Positions 9,474 to 21,897 of a stretch of DNA of 64,000 bases are shown here, piece by piece. The stretch covers positions 57,123,023 through 57,187,022 of the forward strand of contig CM035167.1 in assembly GCA_020205615.1 (NCBI GenBank), read 5' to 3'. How positions within the stretch are numbered: the stretch's first letter is position 1; each line of letters begins with the position of its first letter. The translations under genes were made by a program, and so were the position numbers. A model generated the notes under the pieces. It was given only the letters and a program-made list of their open reading frames with translations. It was not told the origin of the DNA and ran no database searches. This DNA is from Panax quinquefolius (Eukaryota > Streptophyta > Magnoliopsida > Apiales > Araliaceae).

Positions 9474-12400
9474 TGTAACGACCGAGAAATTCAGATCCTT
9501 TGTAAAAACATTTGAAAGAATTAAATAATGAATAAAATAATATTACTTGTTATTATATGTGTTGATAAGATGTATGGCATTCTATAACCTAGAAACGTCA
9601 GAAGATCATAGTATTTAAACCACGTGAATGAATTAAAGTGCTTAAATTTCCAAGACGAAAATAAATATTTTTCGAGAAAGTTTATGAAAAACACTATTCA
9701 CCGATTACCGCTCGGGAATTATTTTTGAACTTCCGAGAAATACGTAACGTTAGAATATCGAGACGTGATGGATTATGTAATAATAATCTAAGTATGGAAA
9801 ACGCAATGATTCACATGCGGACTTAAATTGAGAATGTATGTATTAATAATCTAATGAAATGGAATGGTGGATATTGTATAAAGAGCAAGTCCAATATGTA
9901 TAAGATGTAAACCTATGTGGGATTATTTTTCTAAAGCCCAAGTAGTAATAACATAAAGCCTTGGTAGATTAATACAAGCCCAAAGATAAGTTAATTGAAT
10001 TAAGCACTAAGCCCAAAGGATGATCCAATGGGTAAAGTAGGATCCATGGGCCAACCCATGGGTGATGTGGTAACCAAGTACTTTATGTGATGAGCAAGTG
10101 TTGTGGCTAGCAAGTTACTTGGTTGCTAGGTTATGAATAGTAAGGAGGTGGAAGTTGAGGAGGTTAACTAAGGAGGTGGGATGGCCTAAATGTCCATAGT
10201 GCCCTCACTTTGGGTTGCCTATAAATACCAAGCTTTATTTCTTAAGTTGGTTGTTTAAATTTCATCCAACTCCTCTCAAGATAAACAACTTATTTGTTAG
10301 AGTCAATAAGCACTTTGAGCTTAACCTTTCCTTAGTAGATTTCCAAAGCAATTGAAGTAATCATCAAAGGTAAATTATCTTGTCTCTTCCATCTCTATCA
10401 TAATAGGATTGATAGAGAAGTGAGAAGGTTTGATGATAGCATGTAATAGGTCATTGATGAATGAAATTAAGCCGAATAAGTTGAATAAGCAACTTGAACC
10501 TAAATAAGTTGATGAACTTATGAAGAATTTCCATTTGTTGTCATAAGCATGAGAATTGTACTTAATAAGTGAAATAAGTCATTGGCTTATTAGAATAAGT
10601 CAAAACCTACCTTATATTAAGTTGGTGTAATAAGTAACTTGTAATATCTTCATGTTGATTAAAATCCACTTAGAATGATTAGTATTGAGGTTTCGCCGGA
10701 ATTGCACGATTGGACGATAATTGTTGAATTCGTGAAATTCTCGGAATGAAAGTCGTATTTTGTGTTTGACAATGGAAATGTGGGTTTTCGATGGAGGCAA
10801 GTCATATTTGGCATTATAGAGTTGCGGACTCAAAAATGGCCGGATTCCGACTTAGAATGAAGAAACGAGCGTTGAACGTTCACGAACGTTTATCGTTTTC
10901 GTTAAAAATGGACTAATTGGCGGAATTTTAGCAAACGAAGTTGAATAGATCAAATTCTTGAATAAATACATAGAGTACGTGATTTATGAACCATAGGCTC
11001 TTGAATGAGCCAATTCGGACTTATAACGAAGAAGTTACGAGTCCGGGAATCTCACAAAATTTGAAGTCTGTAAAAATTTTACGGTGCACTTGAAATGCTG
11101 GCCAAATTTATTGTGGCCATTGAAACCATTGCCGTCAGCAAAGCGCTTGAGCTTGGACAACCAAAGCCATAACCTTCTGAGAGAGAGTGCCATAGCCAGT
11201 ACGACCATTAACACTTGAGACTCATGCCGCAACCCGAGTCCGGGTTCTAGGCAGTAATAGGTGATGCCATGCGGCAGCACACCAAGTGTAAAAGCCGTCA
11301 GCAAAGACCATGACCGACCTCAAGACCAAGACAATAATGAATGTTTATATATAGAGCATGGTTAGTAATTGATAAAAAATTAAATGAAGATCTTAATGAA
11401 ACATTGTTAAGACATATTAGAACTTAAGTATGCACACTTAAGGTTAAGACTAAGTCAATTACTTATGAATGTAAGAATGACGTAATGGAAAGCCGAAACC
11501 TATAATAACAAATCTAATATGTAATTAGATTGAGAAGTAGGGTAAGATTCTTTAGGAACCATGTGTGATCATTCATGACCTAATGTTCTATGTTATGCTA
11601 TCATCTAATGTAGAGACCTTAAAGACGTAAAGTGCACGTGTTATAAATTGTAGCAGACGCTAAAGGCAAGTACTCTAACCCTTGTTCCAGTTCGATCTGG
11701 GCAAGTCTTTGTGATTCATGTATTCTTCGCATGAGTTAGTATTTGAGGAATGTCAAAGCCAATCCTTTCGGCTAGACGTATGCTATGTTATTCTATCAAG
11801 TGTTGATAAGGATTTACCAAACTAATATTGTTGTGGTTTTCAAAAGTAGATTTAGTATGCTAAAATGTTTTGTCGTCAAACGACAGGCACGTGAGGTTGC
11901 CACAACTTAAACGTATACACGTTTAATGAATGTAGTGTTGATCAACATAGAGTACTATAGGCTGATCACCTAGACGTGCTCGTAAGCTATACCGGACTTA
12001 CGGACTTAGTGCCGGGATGTCCTTTTCAAAGTACTTATGAAATGCTTACGGTTTTGAACCGGAATTGATGTTTTACTGAATATTGTTGTTGTAAAACGTT
12101 TTGAATGAAAAGAAGTGCTATTTTGAATTATCAATAGTACTTCGTAACTATTGTTCAGTTATTGAAGATATACGATTCCTATGTTTCAAGCATGTTATTT
12201 TACTAGAATTGTTGTACTTGCTGAGCTAGTTAGGCTCATTCTTGCTTGAACCATATGAATGTAGCTAAGACGAAGCGGACCCGATGGATCCAAAGTAAGG
12301 CTAAAGGGAAGGCAAAGGCGAACCCGTAGATTGCTTATGTAATAGTATAGGTTTTGTAATAAATAATATTGATATTATGACAAAGATATTGTATTGGTTA

Positions 12401-12551
12401 TAAAAAACCTGGGGAATGTAAATATTCTTTTGATATATATATAAGACATATCCGTTCATTTGAGGCATTTCAATTGAATGTTTATGTGAATTGTAGCACC
12501 GTGTAGCACCATCTGTCGGGTTGAAAGATACCCGGATTTGGGGGCGTCACA
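9474..12551 (+). repeat. 3' LTR of element 1, full-length (3078 bp)
   Basis: It begins TGTAACGACCGAG and ends GGGGGCGTCACA. Unlike the 5' LTR it keeps the promoter region with a TATA box, preceded by an inverted CCATGGG/CCCATGG repeat around 10053-10071. It is followed at once by another PBS and a second T1 internal start, so it serves two internal regions. The ORFs in it (such as 11035-11304 minus) are short and without domains. Confidence 0.92.
10220..10227 (+). promoter_or_regulatory. TATA box of the T1 LTR
   Basis: TATAAATA preceded by a GC-rich stretch and followed by a plausible leader. The related LTR of element 3 has TATAAATA at 22772-22779 in the same context. The 5' LTR lacks this block. 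Confidence 0.7.
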
Positions 12552-13497
12552 GGTTGGTATTAGAGCAATAGGTTATAAAACTTAAGGGGGGAAATAAAAC
12601 CTTAAGTCATAACCTTAAGAAAAGTCAAAGAATAAAAGATGAAAGTTAACCTTTTAAAAATGCATCATATATGTTATGTGTTTTATTATACTGACGTTTA
12701 CTAATCAATTCTTTTTGTTGTTATAGATGTCAGGTGAAAATAGAGATTTACAGGTAGTCAGCGAAGGGTCGGTAAACTAGATAGAAATCATACCGAACCC
12801 TATAACAGCAGATCCTGAGATAGTTGTGGTGGAGTCTGGAGACTCTAAAAGCTTAGACCTCATGTCAGTATTTGATGGCATGTTGGAAGAAGAAGTGGAG
12901 GTAGTATCCTTCAATCCAGTGGCTATAGCAAAGAGAGATAACTCGTGGGAGTCGATGATGTCACTTTATTCATGTGTCGGTGATAGATAGGAACGTACAC
13001 TACTGTCATAAGGTCAAGGAGCTGAAGGCTGAACTCCAAGCTGTAATAGAGGATAAGACGGACGTGGAGTCCATGTGGGAACAGGAACATGACGAGAGAG
13101 TTTTGGCTAAGGACAAGGTCCATGAGCTGAAGTAGGAGGTCTTTGAGCTTAGGAGCGAGCTAAAGACCAAGAAATGGAAGATAGGAGAATGTCCTATATT
13201 CATAGGAGTTCTCATGAGGATTTCCGATTGCGGTAGTTGGGTATCCTGTAGAGGCAGAGGCACATCTGTGACATCTTATCGGTAGTGATATTATTGCCGG
13301 TCTTGCCAAGGCAGATTTCGAGAATGCCTAAATGCAGATATGATCGAGTAGTTGTTAGAGTAGTTAGGTATGTACATATTGTGTATATAGTAGTGACGTA
13401 AAGCCCTCTTTTGTATAATCAAGGGTAGTGTTTTGTAATTCCCAAGTTTTGGAAAGCAATAGCGGGAAAGTAATGTATCCAGCTTAGGCTGTGTTTT
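12552..13497 (+). pseudogene. Second T1 internal start with decayed extra ORF
   Basis: This is a near copy of 3803 to about 4735. The extra-ORF copy starts at 12727 (MSGENRDLQ), has a TAG at codon 18 and loses frame near 12930. A fragment near 13020-13190 still matches the coiled-coil part. Similarity ends near 13497, where the sequence switches into a T2-type gag. The layout LTR-internal-LTR-internal is what unequal recombination between elements would leave. Confidence 0.8.
12555..12566 (+). promoter_or_regulatory. Second T1 primer-binding site (one mismatch)
   Basis: TGGTATTAGAGC directly after the 3' LTR of element 1. It matches the first PBS except for C to T. Confidence 0.85.
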
Positions 13498-14795
13498 GTA
13501 ATGAGGAGAGAATGACGTGAATGTTTCTGCGAGGTTTGAAACTCGAAATACGTCAATACCTCATTTCTCACAAACTGTGTTTGTATTAAGATGTAGTGAA
13601 TAAGGCTCAGTTATTAGAGCGGGATTATGAGTTAGCTCAACCAAAAGATAACGACCAACAACACGATAATAATCGTACCAGTGGCAACGACCATCAGAAC
13701 AATGATAACCATCGTGGAGGAAATTATCATGCCTAAAATGGTAACCACTTCGGTGGTAATCATGGCCAAGATAATAGAAGAAATGATTCAAGTGGAAATT
13801 TTAAGAAGAGAAGATTTAACGATAACGAGAAGACATCGGCAGCAGCTACACCAGCAGCACCAACAACAAATTCTAGGGGAGGAGAACAACTGCCAGTTAG
13901 ATGCTACAAATGCAGAGAAGAGGGACACATAAGTCCAAACTGTTCACAGCCTTCCAAGGTATGTTTTAGTTATGGAAAAGACGGTCACATTGCTCGATTT
14001 TGTCCTGTAGAGATATCAAGTCTAGCTGGGACAGTGGCACCAAAGGCAGATACGTACAAAACAAAGTCGGTGGTTTCAGGAAGTGTGTTTTTCGTGACTT
14101 CTCAAAAAGATAGTAACCCGAACGAAGTTATCACGGGTTAGTTAATCATAAATTCTTGCGAAGTCTATACCTTATTAGATACCGGTTCTACCAATTCTTT
14201 TATTTCTCCTGCTTGTGCTCAATATTTGAACTTAACCCCTGAGAAATTAGACTTTGACTTATCTGTTGAAACTACGTTAGGAGAAATCTTCATTACATCC
14301 ACTATTTATAAATCTTGTTTGATTCAAGTTGGGACCATCACATTACCTTTTGATCTCATCTCTTTGAAAATACTTTCATTTGATGTGATTTTAGGGATTG
14401 ATTGGTTAATCACTCATTATGCTTAAATTGATTATTTTCGTAAGGTTGTTAGTTTTCGTATTCCTAACCAACCTGTTATACGAATTCAAGTAACTAAACC
14501 ACTAAAGTCAAACACTTTCATATCAAGCCTTAAAGGCATTTGTTTATTGAAAAATGGATTTCAAGATTTCTTAGCTAATGTCATGGACTTGAACAAAAAT
14601 ACGTCAGATTTGAATAATATTTTTTTTGTTAGTGAATTTCTTGACGTATTTCCTGAAGAACTTCCTGGCCTACCGTCAGAGCGTGATATTGAATTTTTGT
14701 ATTAATCTTGAACCCAATACAAAATCCATTTCTAAAATCTTATATCGAATAGCTCCTATTGAACTTCAGGAGTTAAAAACCCAACTACAGGTGTT
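13498..14795 (+). pseudogene. Element 2: T2-type gag-protease fragment
   Basis: The plus-strand frame opens inside gag (RGLKLEIRQYLISHKLCLY), passes an Asn/His/Gly-rich stretch, and keeps a knuckle CYKCREEGHISPNC. The next knuckle reads CFSYGKDGHIARFC, with the second Cys replaced by Tyr. The protease has LLDTGSTNSF (catalytic Asp kept) and FDVILGIDWL. The linker FPEELPGLPS leads to the first residues before RT (PIELQELKTQL), where similarity stops. Several stops interrupt it (for example at 14140, 14424 and after 14700). It matches elements 5 and 6, which lie on the other strand. There are no LTRs of its own here, and it is fused to T1 sequence on the left. Confidence 0.85.
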
Positions 14796-14814
14796 GGTAC
14801 CCGAGCCTCTATCT

Positions 14815-14950
14815 GGTGACTTCCTTTGTGGAATGCACCGAAGCTACTCTCCGTAGGGGACACTATATTTGTGTGGTGGTAAAACGATAGGTGCCATTGT
14901 GACGCGCTATACAAGATTGGGATATGAGTCACAGTTGAGAGCAACCTAAG
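14815..14950 (+). other. Unidentified segment shared with element 5
   Basis: It resembles the reverse complement of 33078-33200. Both carry GTGGAATGCACC and a related continuation through GATAGGT and TGTGACG. In element 5 it lies before the RT linker; here it lies after the RT start, so it is not a fixed part of pol. A partial open frame (VECTKARLSVGDVV) exists in the element-5 copy. Origin unknown. Confidence 0.45.
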
Positions 14951-17267
14951 TGTGACGGCCCCAAAATAGATATACATCACCCATTCTGAGTCGCCAAATA
15001 CATGGTACATAATCAAATATAACTTCAGTAATACAATTGTCCTGCAAAATACGACAACACATATACTGTGAGTTTAAATACAAATATTGTCTAATGGACA
15101 GTATACAAACTCAAAAGGAGTCCTCATAACAATTATTGATACACTATTTTACAAAATAGCGAGGACTACTAAAATAACTATCCTGAACCATCACTCCATA
15201 CCCCGACTACTTCCTGCTATGTTCTCACCTCATGAGAAGAAAAATGGAATAAAAAGGAAAAGGGTGAGCTCAAATAGCCTAGTAAAGAATATTATGACTA
15301 AGATAATACACAACAAATTATCATTAGTCTTCAACAAATTAGATAAAATATAACGGACAACCAGTTTTAGATCAATATTCGTAGCGGAAATAACAATTCA
15401 TTAGAAGAGTTAAGTAGAGAATGAAATCTACTATCATCTATGAATTTAAAAGTCCATCATCAATATTTTATCCATGTAACATCAGTCAATATACATCTTA
15501 AATCAAATATTCATCTTTGCACTACAGGCCAAATATATTCATTTGTATCACTAGTTGGTCATGTTTATCTCAACACCTGTTCATCTTTGCACTATAGGCC
15601 AAAGATATTCATCAGTTAATCATTCATCTTCACACTATGAATAGAAGATATTGATGATCGTCATCATTTAGGACTGAGGATGATGAAAAATATCTTAAAG
15701 AAAATGAATCCAGTGAGATAAAAGATCAAAGATTAGGGATTCGTACTTTAGTTTATCCAAGTTCAAAAATACCTTATAATAATCAATTGTGGAGCAAAAT
15801 TCAAGAATGAAGATCAAAACATGGATACAATCAAAGATAGTAACTATAATAGACAACTTTAACAAAGAAAAGAAAATTTCATTTTTTTCCTATGAATAGT
15901 GCCGTATACGTGAATAGTAACCCCGACATGAAAAAGGTAGAAATTCCATAATGAAATCCATACCAATATTTCGGTATAATGATATTGAAAGAATAACATC
16001 ATTATGAAAAAAATTACATCCCTTACCTCAAAAGAACAAAGATTTCATTTGGAATATCGAATCTGATCTTTCAAGAAAACTTGCAGATCAGATATAGCAA
16101 CTCTCAAAGTATCTAAATACTCACAAAATACGCTCGATAATATATATAGAGAGAGAAAGCTTGTTTTTGGTGTGATTTTCAATTCTAACTAAGCACCCTA
16201 TTTATAGGAAAATGCTTAGAACGCCATAGCAGACTAACTTGCTACCTGATGGCTTTACCTGCTACTATTCAAGCCCACCACTTTTGAAATAAAATTTCAG
16301 CACATTTTTCCAACCAAAAGTGGGGCCCACCCATGTTTTTAATAAAAAAACATTTATTTTTGAAACTTCAATAATTCACAATAAATATCCCTTTTATTAG
16401 AAAAATTTGAAATTTGTGTCTATTCCATAGGAAATTAAATTCTCTACAACTTTGTAGAAGAAAGCTTTTCCAAATTCCAAACAGAAAATGCCCGAAATCC
16501 ATATACAGACGATTTTTAATACCTTCATTCAGACAAAATACTGATAAAATACCTCAACATTAATTCCATCATTTATAACCACATAAAACAAATATTTCCT
16601 TATCATATAAATTAATAAATAATTATTCACAAATAATATTACAGAATCACAATAATGACAACCAGGTCGTTCCCAAGAAAGAGGGGGCTTTCCGATAAGG
16701 ATTTCTCCTTATTGGTGCGCAATTAGGTGACCAAACCCCTTTCCTAGACAGAACTTCTTTAGACATTACCAATAATGCTATCTAATAATATTATTCAAAT
16801 AATATAAATTATTGATCTGATAATGGAGATACTGTGCAGTGACAATTATTTAAACACCAATAATATAAAATATCAACGAAGCAATTATTGAATCAATAAA
16901 ATAAAATATTGAACAGTAATTACTGTAACAATTATTGAGTAGTGCCTTCTTACGTAAGAATCAATAATTCAAAAATCTTTGCAATAATACCGCGTCTTCT
17001 TGAACTGCGACCGTGCGTACATCGTATTTTAACCACTAAGTATATTCAACAAAGTGTTAATTCAGAATAACTACGTAGTTATTTATAAAAACTCAAACTT
17101 GTCATTTTCTTCATCCGACCGTTTTCTGTTATGGGGCCCACAAATGGATGCGCCGTCGTAAGAATATTTTCAGACAACAAGAATATTCCACGACCAAACG
17201 AATATTCTCCGACAACAATGAATATTTTATAACCACTTGTTTAATTTTGCAAAATTTTCATATTTCA
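14951..17267 (-). repeat. T2 LTR, minus orientation, right end cut off
   Basis: It begins TGTGACGGCCCC and follows the element-6 LTRs to CATTTCA at 17267, about 95 bp short of the expected end, where a T3-type LTR begins. No PBS is present to its left (GCAACCTAAG), so it is a 3' LTR or solo LTR rather than a 5' LTR. It holds a hairpin array (from 15512), the two-hairpin box (about 16670-16738) and two GAATATTC palindromes (17181, 17200) plus two degenerate ones. No genes. Confidence 0.85.
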
Positions 17268-18149
17268 TGTAACAATCCGGAATTTCAAATTGTAATAATT
17301 AAATATTTATTGAATTATATAAATATTTATTTGATGTGTTTATTGTTGAAATTGATGAAATAATTATATAATTAAATAATTAAATATTTATATTTATTAT
17401 ATAAATATTTATAATTTAGAGAGTTGTAATATAACATGAGATGTTATATTATTGTGTTGAGTTAATAATTTAAATGATATATTAAATTATTAAATAAAAT
17501 TATAATGAAATTATAATTTTGTGTTATTTATTTAATTGGTATATTTAATTAAAATATAGTGTGTAACTAAATTATTTGATTAATGTTGGATATGGAGAGC
17601 CAAATAAATAATATGTGATTATAAATTATAAACTAAATAGTTTATTAAAATAATTAAAGTAGTTTTAAATTGGTTTAACCCAAACAAGGCTTAAAGATAT
17701 TAAATCTTTATTTTAAAGACTTTTTGCCAAACAAAGCCTTATGGCTTTTGGATTTTCAAATTTTGAATTATAATAATATAAATAAAATAATAAATATAAT
17801 ATATTTATAACATATACGTTAGTTTGTAACTGATATTACAATTAGTAGTAGTATTAAGGTTATCCATTTTATTTCTTACGCTTGATTATCAGTTTGGGTT
17901 TTTACGCATAACCTTAGTTGCCTAGGAAGAACACTGAGAGTTCAGAGAGAGCTTGATAGAGCTTGACAGAGAGATTTGAGAGAGATTGAGAGGAAACCTA
18001 AGGATTTCACGACAATTCCAGTGTGTTTAGCAAGGATTTCTTTTAAGCAACAACATGTATGTTCTATAACCTTATTATACTTATGTGGGTTTCACGGCAA
18101 AAAATTTCTTATGTCTTGTGAAATCAAATTGTTGAATTGTGGATATTCT
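17268..18149 (+). repeat. Start of a T3-type LTR, plus orientation
   Basis: It starts TGTAACAATCC, matching in reverse the LTR end at 39417-39427. A landmark with AACAAAGCCTTATGGCTTTTG (17734-17754) matches in reverse the region near 38960-38980. A GA-rich stretch (17930-17995) parallels the CT-rich stretch at about 38750-38790. It is very AT-rich and diverged, and is joined to element 3 in mid-gag. The ORF spanning 17976-18560 is created by that join. Confidence 0.65.
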
Positions 18150-19130
18150 GGGGTAAAACAAGGGGATCCTAAACGTAGGATGGAGGCATGCAAGACATGC
18201 GGCAAGACTCATCTGGGAGTCTGTCTAAAAGGGAAAACGTGTTTTTATAATTGTGGGCAGGAGGGTCACATATCTCCCAACTGTACTAATCCTAAGAAAA
18301 GTCATGGCTGTTTTGTTTGTGGGTCGATGGACCACATGGCAAGAAATTACCTGAAGAAGGGGGTGGAGGTCAGTAAGGGTTCTGGTAGTGGTAATTTAGC
18401 CATTACTGGACCAACACCATCATTGGGTAGACCATCTTCTCGAACGTTTAATATGACTGTCCAAGATGTGGTTGCATCATCGGATGTAGTAGCAGGTATC
18501 ATTCCAGTCAACGAAATAAATGCTTATGTCTTGTTTGTTTATAGCATGTGGATTTGCTAAGTAACTGGGATTAAACCCTAAAAAGCTAGAAATACCTTTA
18601 GACATTAAGGTAGCAAACGAATAGATAATTCCCATTGAACACATTCATAGGAATTATTTCGTAGATATTATGGGCAACAAATTATCGGTAGATCTTTTAC
18701 CGATAAGGTTAAGAGAATTCGATGTAATTCTAGGTATGGATTGGTTAATTAACCATAGGGCGATAATAGATTGTCATAGGAAGAGAGTAAACCTTAGGCT
18801 TTCTAAGAAACCTGAGGTGGTGTTTTATGGAAATAAATCATCGAGACGTTCTTGTTGTCTAACTATGACACAAGCTAGGAAGATGTTGAAGAAGGGGTGT
18901 ATGGGTTATCTGTGTCATGTGGTGGATACCCAAAGAGTGGGAGCATTATTGGAATAGATAGTTGTAGTTCAAGAGTTCGCTAATGTATTTTCGGAAGAGT
19001 TACCCGGTATTCCGCCAGATAGGGATGTAGAATTTGTGATTGATTTGCTACCGAGTACGACACCAGTTTCAAAGGCACCATATAGAATGGCGCCAGCAGA
19101 AATGAAGGAGTTAATGGTTCAATTATAGGA
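18150..19130 (+). pseudogene. gag C-terminus, protease and linker of element 3; protease active site deleted
   Basis: The gag part has CKTCGKTHLGVC, FYNCGQEGHISPNC (first Cys changed to Phe) and CFVCGSMDHMARNY (last Cys lost). The protease start RTFNMTVQDVV is followed by AYVLFVYSMW. Compared with element 1, 20 bp are missing, exactly those encoding the DSGAT active-site loop, which also shifts the frame. Further stops lie at 18558 and about 18625. The remainder (18670-18957) keeps FDVILGMDWL, and the linker has a TAG before RT. This protease could not work. Confidence 0.88.
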
Positions 19131-20320
19131 ACTATTAGATAGGAAGTACATTCAACCGAGTGTGTCTCCGTGGGGAGCCCCGGTATTGTTTGTAGAGAAG
19201 AAGGATGGGTCGTTACGACTTTGTATCGACTATCGAGAGTTGAACAAGTTAACGATTAAGAATAAATACCCGTTGCCCAGGATCGATGATCTATTTGATC
19301 AGTTAAAAAGGGCAAAGTATTTTTCTAAAATAGATTTATGACGGGTATCATCATTTGAAAGTGAGGAAGGAGGATGTACTAAAGGCGGCGTTCGTAACTC
19401 GTTATGGGCATTACGAGTTTATGGTTATGTCGTTTGGGTTGACGAATGCGCCAGCCGCATTCATGGATATGATGAATAGAGTGTTCAAAAAGTATTTGGA
19501 CAAGTTCGTTGTAGTGTTCATTGATGATATTCTAGTATATTCAAAGACGCCAGAAGATCATGCTGAACATTTGAGAATAGTGTTAGAAACACTACAGAGA
19601 GAGAAGTTATATGCAAAATTCACTAAGTGTGAATTTTGGCTTAAACGAGTGCAGTTTTTAGGACATGATATAGATAAAGATGGCATATCCATAGATCCAA
19701 CGAAGGTGGAAGCAGTGAATGAGTGGGAGCAATTGAAAATGCCAACTGAGGTTCGGAGTTTTCTGGGGTTAGCGGGATACTATAGAAGGTTCATTCAAAA
19801 CTTTTCTAAATTAGCTACTCCATTGACAAATCTGACGAGAAAGTCAGTGAAGTATGAGTGGAATGAAAAGTGTGAAAATAGTTTTCAAGAACTAAAAAGG
19901 AGGTTGAGTGAGGAACCTGTATTATCCTTACAAGATGATATGGAGAATTTTGTAGTTTATAGCGATGCTTCACATAAAGGACTTAGTTACGTGCTCATGC
20001 AGCATGGCAAGGTCATTGCGTATGTGTCACGCCAGTTAAAGGATTATGAGAAGGTCTATCCTACTCATGACCTGGAATTGGCAGTTGTAGTATTTGCCTT
20101 AAAAATATGGAGACATTATTTATATGGGGAAAAGTGTGAGATATACACGGACCATAAGAGTCTGAAATATATCTTCACACAGAAGGAGTTGAATATGAGG
20201 CAGAGAAGGTGGTTAGAGTTGATAAAGGATTACGACTGTGATATCCTGTATCATCCAGGAAAGGCAAACGTAGTAGCCGACGCGTTAAGTCGGAAGGGTA
20301 GGGAAAAGCTGTCAATGTTA
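19131..20320 (+). pseudogene. RT and RNase H of element 3, one early frameshift
   Basis: RT begins with [19 protein letters not shown] and loses frame near 19340 (bases missing in the SKIDL-GYHHL region). From 19355 one frame stays open for 481 codons into integrase. It shows [18 protein letters not shown], the catalytic FIDDILVYS, the tether [12 protein letters not shown], RNase [14 protein letters not shown], then [13 protein letters not shown] and [11 protein letters not shown]. Catalytic residues of both enzymes are in place. It is the longest open pol frame in this window. Confidence 0.88.
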
Positions 20321-21852
20321 ACGACTCAGAATGAGTTAATAACAAAGATGGCAAGGATGGAATTAGAATTTAAGTTACCAAGTGAAACGGTGGAGATGTT
20401 ATTCTCAATAGAGACTCAACCAACGATAGTGGAACGGGTTAAGGAAGTACAGATAAGTAATGAAGAATGCGAGCGAATGAAAAAGATAATGGAAGATTAT
20501 GTGAAGACTAAGTATAACCTTGATAAAGAAGGTTTACTTCGTTTTGAAGGAAGAATTTGGGTTCCAAATAATTTCGATTTAAAAGAAGAGATCATGTGTG
20601 AGGCTCATAGTACGAGGTACTCGATACATCCTGGTAGTACTAAGATGTATCAAGACCTTCGTCAGAACTTTTGGTGGCCAAACATGAAGAGGGAGATTGC
20701 AGAATATGTTAGTAAGTGCTTAACTTGTCAGAAAGTTAAGGCTGAACACAAAAAACTGAGTGGGTTGTTGCATCCACTAGAGATTTCAGAGTGGAAATGA
20801 GAGCATATCACCATGGAATTTGTGGTGGGACTTCCAACAACGAGAAAAGGATACGATGCTATTTGGGTAATAGTGGATCAATTAACCAAATCAGCTCATT
20901 TTCTACCAATAGTAATTAGGTATAACCTAGAGCAACAAGCTAAACTTTATGTCAAAGAAATTATTTCTAGACATGGAGTACTTGTTTTGATTGTGTCTGA
21001 TCGTGATCCACAATTCACGTCGAACTTTTGGAGGAGTTTGCAAGAGCAATGGGAACGCATTTGAGATTGAGTACGACATATCATCCACAGACAGATGGAC
21101 AAAGTGAACGGACAATTCGAACGCTAGAAGATATGTTAAGATCGTGCGTTATGGATTTCAAGGGGAGTTGGGACGAACATCTACCTTTGGTGGAATTCGC
21201 TTACAACAATAGTTTTCACGCTAGTATAGGCATGCCGCCTTACAAAGCGTTGTATGGTAGGAAGTGCAGAATACCACTTTGCTGGGATGAAGTATGTGAA
21301 CGTCAAATGTTGGGACCTGAGATGGTGCAGCAAACAGCAGATATTGTTGAGTTAATAAGAACCCGATTTGTAGCGGCTCAAGATAGACAAAGGAAGTATG
21401 CAGATCCTCATCGAGAGAATAGATAATTTGAAGTAGAATCGTATGTCTTTCTAAGAGTGTCACCTTGGAAAGGGAAGATACGTTTTGGGAAGAAAGGGAA
21501 GTTAAGTCCAAGGTTTGTATGACCTTTTGAAATTTTAAGAAGGGTATGAGAGGTAGCTTATGAAGTAGCTTTACCTCCAGAGATGGAAAGAATACACAAT
21601 GTGTTTCACGTGTCAGTATTGCGTTCGTATAAACCGGACTACAAGCACGTAATAGAATATGAGTCTATTCAAGTAGAAAAAGACTTACCGTATGAAGAAC
21701 TTCTGATTCAAATTACTGATAGGAAGGAACAAGTCTTGAGAAATAAAGTAATACTTTCAGTAAAGGTAATATGGAGTAACCACGATGCTGAAGAAGCAAC
21801 GTGGGAGCTCGAAAGTAAAATAAAGGAAAAGTTTCCTCATTTGTTTATGTAA
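20321..21852 (+). pseudogene. Integrase and chromodomain of element 3, broken
   Basis: The HHCC part is intact (IHPGSTKMY ... [11 protein letters not shown]). A TGA ends the frame at about 20799. The next frame (20813-21064) reads TMEFVVGLP, where other copies have TMDFV, so the first catalytic Asp is Glu. It then has VSDRDP with the second Asp. After a frameshift, 21028-21426 holds [12 protein letters not shown] with the catalytic Glu. More stops follow (about 21424, 21521, 21548). The end, 21583-21852, carries the chromodomain-like VLRNKVILSVKVIWSNHD, then EEATWE. Not functional. Confidence 0.88.
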
Positions 21853-21882
21853 GAATAACAAAATTCTGGGGACAGAATCCTT

Positions 21883-21897
21883 ATAAGGAGGGAAGAA
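21883..21897 (+). promoter_or_regulatory. Polypurine tract of element 3
   Basis: ATAAGGAGGGAAGAA immediately before TGTAACGCCCGAG. Confidence 0.88.

Larger units (their letters stand above)
1530..12551 (+). mobile_element. Element 1: Tekay/Del-type Ty3/gypsy retrotransposon (family T1)
   Basis: The structure is 5' LTR (1530-3802), PBS, extra ORF, gag, protease, RT, RNase H, integrase with chromodomain-like C-terminus, purine tract, 3' LTR (9474-12551). Domain order PR-RT-RH-IN defines Ty3/gypsy, and the C-terminal chromodomain-like segment with long LTRs fits the Tekay/Del clade. It sits inside a T2 LTR (target at 1529/1530). The target duplication cannot be verified because the right side continues into a second T1 internal region instead of the T2 remainder. 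All coding regions except the first ORF carry stops or frameshifts, so it is not autonomous. Confidence 0.9.

Noticed and set aside
13498..17267. Element 2 and the T2 LTR at 14951 as one element
   Set aside because: They are on opposite strands and there is no PBS or purine tract at 14950.
17976..18560. 194-codon ORF as a new gene
   Set aside because: It spans the join between a T3-type LTR and element 3; only the part after 18150 is gag.
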